Part shown: piece after piece, positions 1-5,949 of the stretch | Numbering within the stretch: the stretch's first letter is position 1 | How the letters are laid out: the number at the start of each line of letters is the position of its first letter | Source: JBGTLA01 sp041744375 | GTDB taxonomy: Bacteria > Actinomycetota > Acidimicrobiia > Spongiisociales > ZC4RG35 | Length of the DNA: 16,850 bases | Assembly (NCBI GenBank): GCA_041744375.1 | Contig: JBGTLA010000168.1 | Coordinates: 1 to 16,850, forward strand | Direction of reading: 5' to 3' | Translations under genes and position numbers: made by a program | Notes under the pieces: model-generated | Told to the model about the DNA's origin: nothing | What the model saw: only the letters and a program-made list of their open reading frames with translations | Databases searched by the model: none

Positions 1-1288
1 GGCTCTGGTCTCCCGCCCCGACCCCCACGGCGGCGCCGTCGCTCGCCACGACGATGGCGTTGGACTTGGTCGCCGCCGCCACGATCCAAGCGAAACGAAG
101 ATCGGTGGTCTCGTCATCGGTCGGCGCCCGTTTCGATACGACGGTCCACTCCTCGCCACCCACGTGGTCGCGGGGTTGAGCCACGAACCCGCCCTCGATG
201 TGGCGCAGATCGAGATCGCCGCCCTGGGGCGGCGAGGCTGTGAGCACTCGCATCCCTTCCTTGGCGGCAAGGATCTCCCGGGCGTCGTCGGTCGCCCCGG
301 GGGCTATCACCACCTCGACGAACTTCGCTGCGATCGAACCGGCGGTGTCGGCGTCGATGCGTCGGTTCAAACCCACCACGCCCCCGAAGGCCGACAGCGG
401 ATCGCACCCCCAGGCCTTCTCGAAGGCACGGGCACCGGTGCCGGACACCGCCACCCCGCACGGGTTGGTGTGCTTGACGATGACCGCCGCCGGTTCGTCG
501 AAGGCATTGACCAGGCGCCAGGCCGCCTCGGCATCGAGATGGTTGTTGAACGACATCGCCTTGCCGCTGAGGAGGTCGGCGTCAGCCCACCACGACGGAG
601 CACCTGCCAGCCGGTAGGAGGCGGCGGGCTGGTGGGGGTTCTCGCCGTAGCGAAGCTCCTCGAACTTCTCCAGTGGCAGCAAGAGCCGACCCGGGAGCTC
701 GTCGGGATGGAGCCAACCGGTGATGGCGGCGTCGTAGGAGGCGGTGCGGAAGAACGCCTGCGCCGCCAAACGGCGACGGAGGTCCGATTCGAGTCCACCC
801 GACTCCACCGCCGCAGACACCTCCTGGTACTGAGAGGGGTCGGTGACGACCCCCACCCAAGCGTGGTTCTTGGCCGCAGCACGGATCATGGCCGGACCAC
901 CGATGTCGATCTGCTCGACGAGCTCGGCGGGAGTGGCATCGGCGCGCGCCAACGTCTCTTCGAACGGGTACAAGTTGACGACCACCAGCTGGATGAGGTC
1001 GATGTCCGCCTCCTCCAGCTGGCGGAGATGATCCTGACGGCCCCGGTCGGCCAGGATGGCGCCGTGAACACGGGGATGGAGGGTCTTGACCCGCCCGCCC
1101 AACATCTCCGGCGCTCCTGTCACATCCTCCACCGGGGTGACCACCACCCCGGCGGCGGCCAAGGCGGCGGCCGTGCCACCCGAAGAAACGATGTCCACAC
1201 CCGCATCGACGAGGCGCGTGGCGAACTCGAGCAGGCCCGACTTGTCGTGGACCGAGATCAGGGCGCGCGTCACCCGAATCCGGCTCAT
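1..1288 (-). CDS. purH: Bifunctional AICAR formyltransferase / IMP cyclohydrolase PurH (3' end cut off by window edge)
   Basis: PurH carries out the last two steps of IMP synthesis in the cytosol: formylation of AICAR with 10-formyl-THF, then ring closure to IMP. The 429 visible codons read continuously from ATG at 1288 to the window edge. The N-terminal cyclohydrolase (MGS-like) domain starts SRIRVTRALISVHDKSGL and contains VSSGGTA and GGRVKTLHPRVHG. The transformylase domain contains RYGENPHQ and the family signature KHTNPCG, with the probable catalytic Lys272-His273. The last visible residues (KSNAIVVASDGAAVGVGAG) match the conserved region near the family's C-terminus, so about 90 of the usual ~520 residues are missing to the left. 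The start codon overlaps the purN stop (ATGA), with AGAGG about 8 nt upstream, implying translational coupling. Family assignment is certain. Confidence 0.97.
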   Translation of the reverse strand, partial: MSRIRVTRALISVHDKSGLLEFATRLVDAGVDIVSSGGTAAALAAAGVVVTPVEDVTGAPEMLGGRVKTLHPRVHGAILADRGRQDHLRQLEEADIDLIQLVVVNLYPFEETLARADATPAELVEQIDIGGPAMIRAAAKNHAWVGVVTDPSQYQEVSAAVESGGLESDLRRRLAAQAFFRTASYDAAITGWLHPDELPGRLLLPLEKFEELRYGENPHQPAASYRLAGAPSWWADADLLSGKAMSFNNHLDAEAAWRLVNAFDEPAAVIVKHTNPCGVAVSGTGARAFEKAWGCDPLSAFGGVVGLNRRIDADTAGSIAAKFVEVVIAPGATDDAREILAAKEGMRVLTASPPQGGDLDLRHIEGGFVAQPRDHVGGEEWTVVSKRAPTDDETTDLRFAWIVAAATKSNAIVVASDGAAVGVGAGDQS

Positions 1289-1872
1289 GTACCCGTCCTC
1301 TGCACGGACCGGCCGGCCAGGCGAATCTCGCCGCGGGCCAGAGCACCGACCACCTCCGGGTAGAGACGGTGCTCGTGGTCCTGGATGCGGGCATGCAGGG
1401 ATGCCTCGCTGTCTCCGGGAAGGACATCGACTGTCTCCTGGGCGATGATCGGTCCGTGGTCGACTTCCTCGTCGACGAAATGGACCGTGACCCCGGTCGT
1501 CTCGACGCCGGCGGCGAGAGCTCGAGCAACGGCTCTGGAACCCGGAAAGGCAGGCAGAAGAGAGGGGTGGATGTTGAGTATGGCCCCCGGAAAACGCGGC
1601 ATGGCCTCGCGACCGAGGATGCGCATGAAACCGGCCAGGACCATGGCCCGAGCCCCCCACTCCTCGGCGACATCGCACAGGCGGGCGGTGAACGCAGACC
1701 GGTCACCTTCCCAGCCCACCACCACCGTCGGCACGCCGGCTGCGGCGGCCCTCGCCAGGCCACCGGCGTCGGCCCGATCAGAGATCACCACGACTATGCG
1801 ATAATCGGCCTGGTCGTCGAGGAGGGCCTGGAGGTTCGATCCCGAACCGGAGACGAGCACTGCGATATCGAT
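1285..1872 (-). CDS. purN: Phosphoribosylglycinamide formyltransferase PurN (start codon uncertain)
   Basis: PurN is GAR transformylase, which transfers formyl from 10-formyl-THF to GAR in step three of purine synthesis. The N-terminal loop VLVSGSGSNLQALL is the phosphate-binding region. LNIHPSLLPAFPG holds the catalytic Asn-His pair, and GVTVHFVDEEVDHGPII holds the catalytic Asp and folate-site motif. Length (about 191-195 aa) fits the family. The stop (1285-1287) overlaps the purH ATG, so the two form a coupled purNH unit. The start is odd. By homology the protein should begin about four residues before VLVSG, but no ATG, GTG or TTG lies there. ATC at 1870-1872 sits 6 nt after a GGGAG ribosome site and gives the expected N-terminus; GTG at 1858-1860 would remove the first four residues. 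I chose ATC as the most family-like start, with low confidence in that codon. Confidence 0.93.
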   Translation of the reverse strand: MDIAVLVSGSGSNLQALLDDQADYRIVVVISDRADAGGLARAAAAGVPTVVVGWEGDRSAFTARLCDVAEEWGARAMVLAGFMRILGREAMPRFPGAILNIHPSLLPAFPGSRAVARALAAGVETTGVTVHFVDEEVDHGPIIAQETVDVLPGDSEASLHARIQDHEHRLYPEVVGALARGEIRLAGRSVQRTGT

Positions 1873-1878
1873 GGGCTG

Positions 1879-1883
1879 CTCCC
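1879..1883 (-). promoter_or_regulatory. Ribosome binding site bearing on the purN start
   Basis: On the minus strand GGGAG is followed by six bases (CAGCCC) and then ATC GAT ATC GCA GTG. The spacing is ideal for ATC at 1872 as the start, and about 18 nt away from the GTG at 1860, which is too far. A candidate -10 element, TAGACT, lies just upstream at 1895-1900 (minus strand), giving a leader of about 15 nt. No good -35 hexamer is visible. Confidence 0.4.
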
Positions 1884-1952
1884 GAAAAAAGCGGAGTCTA
1901 GGACGGTGGCGCCATGGGGCGATCCGGACGACCAGACTGTATCGCACGGCTT

Positions 1953-1960
1953 GGGAGGAG
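1953..1960 (+). promoter_or_regulatory. Strong Shine-Dalgarno site of the rhodanese gene
   Basis: GGGAGGAG lies 3 nt before the ATG at 1964 (core GGAGG 5 nt before it). It fixes the start of the rhodanese gene and shows that the gene is, or recently was, translated. It sits in the 91-bp divergent region (1873-1963) shared with purN. No convincing plus-strand -10/-35 pair could be picked out there. Confidence 0.6.
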
Positions 1961-1963
1961 CAC

Positions 1964-2262
1964 ATGGACATCGAGCAGGTTCCCGCCCACGAGTGGGAGG
2001 GATGGATGCGAGTGAACCAGGGTGTGATCCTCGACGTACGTGAACCGGAAGAGTGGGAACTGGGCACACTGCCCAGTTCGTGCAGATCAGCTTGTCTGAC
2101 CTGCCCGGATCGCTCGCCGCTTTGGACCCGGCCACCCCGACGCTGGTCGTGTGCCGCTCGGGGAATAGAAGCCAACACGCCGGATGGTTCCTGGCCGCAT
2201 CGGGTTTCACCCAGGTCGCCAACCTGGCCGGGGGCCTCCATGAATTGGGGATGCAGCCATGA
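1964..2262 (+). pseudogene. Single-domain rhodanese sulfurtransferase, interrupted by a one-base frameshift
   Basis: The first part, from ATG at 1964, reads MDIEQVPAHEWEGW then GVILDVREPEEWELGTLPSS, a typical rhodanese N-half. The match then jumps to the -1 frame near 2078-2082 and continues VQISLSDLPGS, then the active-site loop VVCRSGNRS with the sulfur-carrying Cys, and ends NLAGGLHELGMQP. Restoring one G (TCG-TG to TCG-GTG) would give LPSSVQISL, exactly the expected family sequence, and a protein of 99 aa. The second-frame stop (TGA 2260-2262) overlaps the next gene's ATG (2259), so the operon organisation assumes the restored frame. Rhodaneses move persulfide sulfur via the active-site Cys; the downstream neighbour is a persulfide-dioxygenase-like enzyme. 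The break could be a recent mutation or a consensus error; the intact reading on both sides favours the latter or a very recent event. Confidence 0.82.
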
Positions 2263-3557
2263 TGAACGTGACCACCTTCAGGACCGAAGGGCTGGGCGAC
2301 TCCACCTACCTGCTCGTCCACGACGGTGTCGCGGTCCTCGTCGATCCTCAGCGTGACATCGACCGATTCCTCGCCGCCCTGGAACGAAGTGGGGCGGAGC
2401 TGCGCTGGGTGCTCGAGACACACCTCCACAACGACTACGTGTCCGGAGGTTTGGCCGCCGCCACCAGAACCGGCGCCGAACTGGTCATGCCGGCGTCGGC
2501 AGCACCTGTCTTTCGGCACACCCCCGCCTTCCACAACGAGAACCTGAGTCACCGGGGGCTGACGGTCAGGCCCCTGCACACACCCGGCCACACACCCGAG
2601 CACACCAGCTACCTGGTGGCGTTCGAAGGCGCAGACGGTGCCCTCTTCTCCGGCGGTTCACTCCTGGTGGCATCGGCCGGTCGCTCGGACCTGTTGGGGA
2701 TGGCCCGCGCCGACAGCCTGGCCCGGCTTCAGTATGGGGCGGTGAATCGACTGGCCGAACTCCCCGACCGAACCGGCCTCTACCCGACACACGGTGCCGG
2801 CTCGTTCTGCACGGCTTCGGGAGCGGGGGCCCACACTTCGACGATCGGAGAGGAGCGCCGCACCAGCCCCGTCCTAACCCACCCCGATGAGGACTCGTTC
2901 GTGCAAGCACACCTCGGCAACCGCCAGCCCTATCCCACGTACTACTCCCGCATGGCTCCCATCAACCTGGCGGGGCCGCCCGCCATGCCCCCGCTGCACA
3001 TCGAACACGTCGAGGCCAACACCGTCGGGTCGGCCGACATCGTCGTGGACCTCCGTCCCGCCGACCGGTTCGCCGCCGGCCACCACCCGGGGTCCATCAA
3101 CATCCCCCTCTCGCCCGAGTTCGGGACCTGGTTCGGTTGGCTCGTCCCCTCGGATGCCACCGCCTACCTGGTGACCTCGTCTTCAGCCGACACGAGAGAG
3201 GCCCTGGTCCAGTTGGCCCGCATCGGCATCGACGACGTCGCCGGGGTGATTCCCCAACCGGCCTCGGCCGAGGCGGTCACAGGACGCACCGGCAGTGTCT
3301 CAGACATACCCCCCGACGCTCAGATCCTCGACGTGCGCGCTCCGGGAGAACGGGCCGAGCACGCCCCATCCGGCACTGTCCACCGCTACGTCCCCGACCT
3401 GTTGGAGGGCCCGCCACCGGCCGCCGACGGCTCTCGCCCTCTTTGGGTGGTGTGCGCCAGCGGCTACCGGGCTGCCATCGGCGCTTCGATCCTGCAACGC
3501 CAGGGCTACGAGGCGGTGGCGGTGACCGAAGGAAGCATGACCGATCTCCCCCGGTGA
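2259..3557 (+). CDS. Metallo-beta-lactamase-fold / tandem rhodanese protein, persulfide-dioxygenase-like
   Basis: This 432-aa cytosolic protein has an N-terminal MBL-fold domain (about 1-240) and two C-terminal rhodanese domains (about 250-335 and 350-432). The metal site is visible as T-H55-L-H57-N-D59-Y60, HTPGH111, D144 in GRSDLLG, and H178 in PTHGAGSF. The HND-Y form replaces the usual final His of HxHxDH, as in other MBL-rhodanese fusions. The first rhodanese domain has the DLRP and HHPGSINIPL motifs but no Cys at the active-site position, so it is probably structural. The second keeps the loop CASGYRA with Cys399. The family oxidises or transfers glutathione/CoA/bacillithiol persulfide sulfur (ETHE1/CstB/BlrP-like); the exact substrate is not shown. 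ATG at 2259 (followed by a second ATG) overlaps the rhodanese stop, implying coupled translation in sulfide stress or sulfur assimilation. Confidence 0.88.
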   Translation: MMNVTTFRTEGLGDSTYLLVHDGVAVLVDPQRDIDRFLAALERSGAELRWVLETHLHNDYVSGGLAAATRTGAELVMPASAAPVFRHTPAFHNENLSHRGLTVRPLHTPGHTPEHTSYLVAFEGADGALFSGGSLLVASAGRSDLLGMARADSLARLQYGAVNRLAELPDRTGLYPTHGAGSFCTASGAGAHTSTIGEERRTSPVLTHPDEDSFVQAHLGNRQPYPTYYSRMAPINLAGPPAMPPLHIEHVEANTVGSADIVVDLRPADRFAAGHHPGSINIPLSPEFGTWFGWLVPSDATAYLVTSSSADTREALVQLARIGIDDVAGVIPQPASAEAVTGRTGSVSDIPPDAQILDVRAPGERAEHAPSGTVHRYVPDLLEGPPPAADGSRPLWVVCASGYRAAIGASILQRQGYEAVAVTEGSMTDLPR

Positions 3558-3568
3558 CGTACTCACAA

Positions 3569-3594
3569 GGCGCCACCGGTGCCAAGCTGGCGCC
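3569..3594 (+). repeat. Perfect 7-bp inverted repeat abutting the start codon of the M15 lipoprotein gene
   Basis: GGCGCCA (3569-3575) and TGGCGCC (3588-3594) are exact reverse complements separated by 12 bases. The right arm ends one base before ATG 3595. It fills most of the 37-bp gap after the MBL-rhodanese stop. No clear Shine-Dalgarno sequence is seen here. It could be an operator, an mRNA hairpin limiting translation, a weak terminator (no U-tract) or chance in GC-rich DNA. Confidence 0.4.
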
Positions 3595-4485
3595 ATGAGG
3601 AGAGTCGTTGTGCTGGTGGCCGTGGGTCTGGTCGGCTGCGCGACCCAGGTAGCAGCCGAAACCACGCCCGCCACCGGCACCGCTCCGACTACCACCTCCT
3701 CTCCCGTCTCCTCCACGTCCACCACGGTCACCGCTGCGACCACACCCGCCACTTCGACCACCACCACGCTTCCGCCGGGCGTGTCCCACCCACCCGCCTG
3801 GCTGGGTACCATGGTGCTACCCCTCGATGCCGCCGGCCGCCCCCAGGTGCTTCCCACTCCGCCCGAGTTGATCGACCGCCGCTTCACCACCCCCCCGGGA
3901 CTGGAGCCACCTGCGAGCAACGCGTTCCATCACACCATCGGTCCGGTTCCAGTGGAGGTCGCCGACCGATCCACCTGGAGACCCGGTTGCCCGGTGACCC
4001 TCGAGGAGCTGGCCTACGTCACGGTCTCGTTCTGGGGCTTCGATGGGGGGCACCACACCGGAGAGCTGCTGGTGCACGCCGACGTCGCCGACGACATCGT
4101 CGAAGTGTTCGAGGCCATCTGGGTGGCTCGCTTCCCCATCGAGGAGATGCGCATCACCTCCCCGGAAGCACTGGAGGCGCCTCCCACCGGAGACGGCAAC
4201 GTCACCGAGTCCTTCGTGTGCCGGCCCGTGACCGGCGGAACCAGCTGGTCGCAGCACGCCTTGGGCCTGGCGATCGACATCAACCCGTTCCACAACCCCT
4301 ATCGGCGGGGAACGGTGGTCATCCCCGAGCTGGCCTCTGCCTATCTCGACCGGGACCGGAACCTGCCGGGCATGATCGTCGAGGGTGACGCCGTCACCGC
4401 TGCTTTCGACGCCATCGGCTGGGGTTGGGGCGGCCGCTGGAAGGCCCTCGACGATCCCCAGCACTTCTCGCGCGACAACCGCTGA
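3595..4485 (+). CDS. M15-family zinc peptidase lipoprotein (VanY-like D,D-/L,D-carboxypeptidase fold)
   Basis: This 296-aa exported protein probably trims peptidoglycan stem peptides at the outer face of the membrane. The start MRRVVVLVAVGLVGC is a short lipoprotein signal with lipobox LVGC (Cys15). A Thr/Ser/Pro/Ala-rich linker follows (about 22-60). The catalytic domain covers about 90-296. The M15 zinc motif SWSQHALGLAID gives ligands His221 and Asp228, followed by INPFHNPY. The C-terminal block GWGWGGRW then DDPQHF supplies the third ligand His290 and an acidic catalytic candidate at D286/D287. The upstream block FWGFDGGHHTGELLVH is also typical of the Peptidase_M15_4 group. Which bond it cleaves cannot be read from sequence; a murein-binding protein without peptidase activity is less likely because all ligands are present. 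Its stop lies 4 bp from the convergent DUF427 stop. Confidence 0.88.
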   Translation: MRRVVVLVAVGLVGCATQVAAETTPATGTAPTTTSSPVSSTSTTVTAATTPATSTTTTLPPGVSHPPAWLGTMVLPLDAAGRPQVLPTPPELIDRRFTTPPGLEPPASNAFHHTIGPVPVEVADRSTWRPGCPVTLEELAYVTVSFWGFDGGHHTGELLVHADVADDIVEVFEAIWVARFPIEEMRITSPEALEAPPTGDGNVTESFVCRPVTGGTSWSQHALGLAIDINPFHNPYRRGTVVIPELASAYLDRDRNLPGMIVEGDAVTAAFDAIGWGWGGRWKALDDPQHFSRDNR

Positions 4486-4489
4486 GGAA

Positions 4490-4987
4490 TCACCAACCCA
4501 TGGTGCCGGGAGCTCCCTTGAACGGCCCCACCACCTCGGGGGTCACCCACCCGCCGTAGAAGCCACCGCCTTGGGGCTCGACCCTGCGCCCTTCCACCAG
4601 GCACTCGACACGCTGGGGGTAGAACGAGAGGTAGCCGGCGATCGCCACGTAATCGGGTGTGGGTCGCGGGTAGCTCCATGCCACTCGCTGCACCTCGACC
4701 TCCCCCACCATCGCCGACCAGTAGGTGGCGTCACCCTTCCATTCGCAGGATGAGGAACCGGGCTCGCGCCGCAGGTAGACGGGGTCGACATCTCCCGGCG
4801 GGAAGTACCACCCGGGGGGATGAGACGTCTCCAGCACGAGGATCGCCTCTCGGGTGGCGGCGATCGTCACCCGCCCTACCTTCACTTCCGCCCGACGGCC
4901 GTCGGGACGGAGAACCGGCGGACGGGGGTAATCCCACACGGATTCCTGGCCGGGCCCCGGCTCGATCCGTGGCACCGTGCTGCTCAC
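4490..4987 (-). CDS. DUF427 domain protein
   Basis: This small protein of 165 aa belongs to the DUF427 family, a beta-rich fold of unknown function that is common in actinobacteria. Conserved features seen are a WDYPRPP start; RAEVKVGRVTIAAT; LETSHPPGWYFPPGDV; the CEWKGDATYW block; WSYPRPTPDYVAIAGYLSFYP, in which the Tyr/Trp-rich strand typical of the family ends; and a C-terminal GGFYGGWVTPEVVGPFKG tail. The reading frame stays open far upstream, but that part is antisense to or out of frame with the oxidoreductase gene. The real start is GTG at 4985-4987, which overlaps the upstream TGA (GTGA), so the two are probably translated as a pair. No enzymatic function is claimed. Confidence 0.87.
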   Translation of the reverse strand: MSSTVPRIEPGPGQESVWDYPRPPVLRPDGRRAEVKVGRVTIAATREAILVLETSHPPGWYFPPGDVDPVYLRREPGSSSCEWKGDATYWSAMVGEVEVQRVAWSYPRPTPDYVAIAGYLSFYPQRVECLVEGRRVEPQGGGFYGGWVTPEVVGPFKGAPGTMGW

Positions 4988-5868
4988 CGGTCGCCCAGCT
5001 CCACACCCGACATGTCTTCCAGAGCCTTGACCAGCGCATGATTGCCTTCGGCTCCGAGACCGCGCTTTTGCAGGGCCCGGTAGAGCTGGAACACGAGAGC
5101 GGTTCCCAGGAGGGGCACGCCCACCTGGTCGGCGGCGTCGAGAGCCAGGCGAAGGTCCTTTTGCTGCAGGTCGATCGTGAACCCGGGGCGCCAGTCCCGT
5201 TCGATCATCTGGGGGCCCCGATTCGACAGCATCCACGAGCCGGCCGCACCGCCCTCCACAGCCGTGAGGGTCGCTGCCAGGTCCAGTCCGGCTGCTTCGG
5301 CCAGGAGCAGCGCCTCGGAAGCCGCCAGCTGGTTGACCACCACCAGGATCTGGTTGACGATCTTCACCATTTGCCCCGACCCCACTCCCCCCACATGGGT
5401 GATGGTGCTGCCGACCGCCTCCAGAAAGGGGCGGGCCCGGGAGAGGTCGGCTTCCGAGCCCCCGACCATGATGGAGAGCGTTCCCCGGGCCGCTCCTTCC
5501 GAGCCACCCGAGACCGGGGCGTCGAGCCAGGATGCGCCCTGGTCGGCGACCCGCGCCGACAGCTCGACCGTGACGCCGGGGCTGATGGTGGAGTGGTCGA
5601 CGACCAGGCTTCCTTCGGACAGGCCGGCGAGGAGGCCTTCCGGCCCTTCCACGAGTTCGACCACGTCGGGGGAGTCGGACACGCACAGCATGACCACCGG
5701 CGAGCGCCGGGCCAGGTCGGCGGGCGAGTCGGCTACCTCCGCTCCCGCCACCGCCTCGGCCTTGGACCGGGTTCGGTTCCACACCGACACGTCGAACCCG
5801 GCCTTCACGAGGTTGGCAGCCATGCCCGCTCCCATGATCCCGATTCCCGCAAAGCCGATCGTGCTCAT
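4984..5868 (-). CDS. NAD(P)-dependent beta-hydroxyacid dehydrogenase, 3-hydroxyisobutyrate dehydrogenase family
   Basis: This 294-aa cytosolic oxidoreductase has an N-terminal Rossmann domain with glycine-rich GFAGIGIMGAGMAANL (5-20). The substrate-binding signature DAPVSGG (116-122) follows, and the GSGQMVKIVNQ block holds the catalytic Lys169 and Asn173. An all-helical C-terminal domain comes next, as usual, and the length is standard for the family. Members act on 3-hydroxyisobutyrate (valine breakdown), tartronate semialdehyde, glyoxylate/succinic semialdehyde and 6-phosphogluconate-like acids. The cofactor after strand beta-2 (VWNRTRSKA, Arg at 32) hints at NADP, as in glyoxylate-reductase-type members, but this is inference. 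ATG at 5868 follows 81 bp of divergent DNA shared with the acyl-CoA ligase gene; its ribosome site is weak. It overlaps the DUF427 gene downstream. Confidence 0.9.
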   Translation of the reverse strand: MSTIGFAGIGIMGAGMAANLVKAGFDVSVWNRTRSKAEAVAGAEVADSPADLARRSPVVMLCVSDSPDVVELVEGPEGLLAGLSEGSLVVDHSTISPGVTVELSARVADQGASWLDAPVSGGSEGAARGTLSIMVGGSEADLSRARPFLEAVGSTITHVGGVGSGQMVKIVNQILVVVNQLAASEALLLAEAAGLDLAATLTAVEGGAAGSWMLSNRGPQMIERDWRPGFTIDLQQKDLRLALDAADQVGVPLLGTALVFQLYRALQKRGLGAEGNHALVKALEDMSGVELGDR

Positions 5869-5924
5869 GGGGCGATCGTAGGAGATTCCTGGCCCCACGC
5901 CGAGCGTACGACCGCGATGTGGCA

Positions 5925-5930
5925 TAGTCT
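5925..5930 (+). promoter_or_regulatory. Candidate -10 element for the acyl-CoA ligase gene
   Basis: TAGTCT lies 19 bp before ATG 5950, which would give a leader of about 13 nt carrying the ribosome site AGGAGAGGAG (5937-5946). No clear -35 hexamer lies 16-18 bp upstream. The ribosome site overlaps an AGGAGTCCT dyad (5941-5949) that could partly mask it. This was called by pattern only. Confidence 0.28.
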
Positions 5931-5949
5931 TGAGCAGGAGAGGAGTCCT

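Noticed and set aside
164..1363. Long plus-strand open frame of 399 codons
   Set aside because: It lies antisense to purH, whose motifs are unmistakable; the translation is Arg/Gly/His-rich and resembles no family.
1873..1947. Upstream GTG start for PurN at 1947
   Set aside because: It would put the start close to the rhodanese ribosome site, ahead of the candidate -10, and add 25 residues absent from PurN proteins.
2070..2085. Programmed -1 frameshift in the rhodanese gene
   Set aside because: No slippery X_XXY_YYZ heptamer is present at the junction and I see no strong downstream structure; a simple deletion explains it better.
3661..3776. ACC/ACG-rich tract that resembles a short tandem repeat
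   Set aside because: It encodes the Thr-rich linker of the lipoprotein; the units are irregular and fit ordinary low-complexity coding sequence.
4988..5782. Long upstream extension of the DUF427 frame
   Set aside because: It lies out of frame inside the dehydrogenase gene and reads as low-complexity Gly/Arg/Pro; GTG 4987 gives the family's normal length.
4657..5949. 1.3-kb upstream in-frame extension of the acyl-CoA ligase
   Set aside because: It is antisense to the dehydrogenase and DUF427 genes, has no family features, and the ATG at 5950 has a strong ribosome site.
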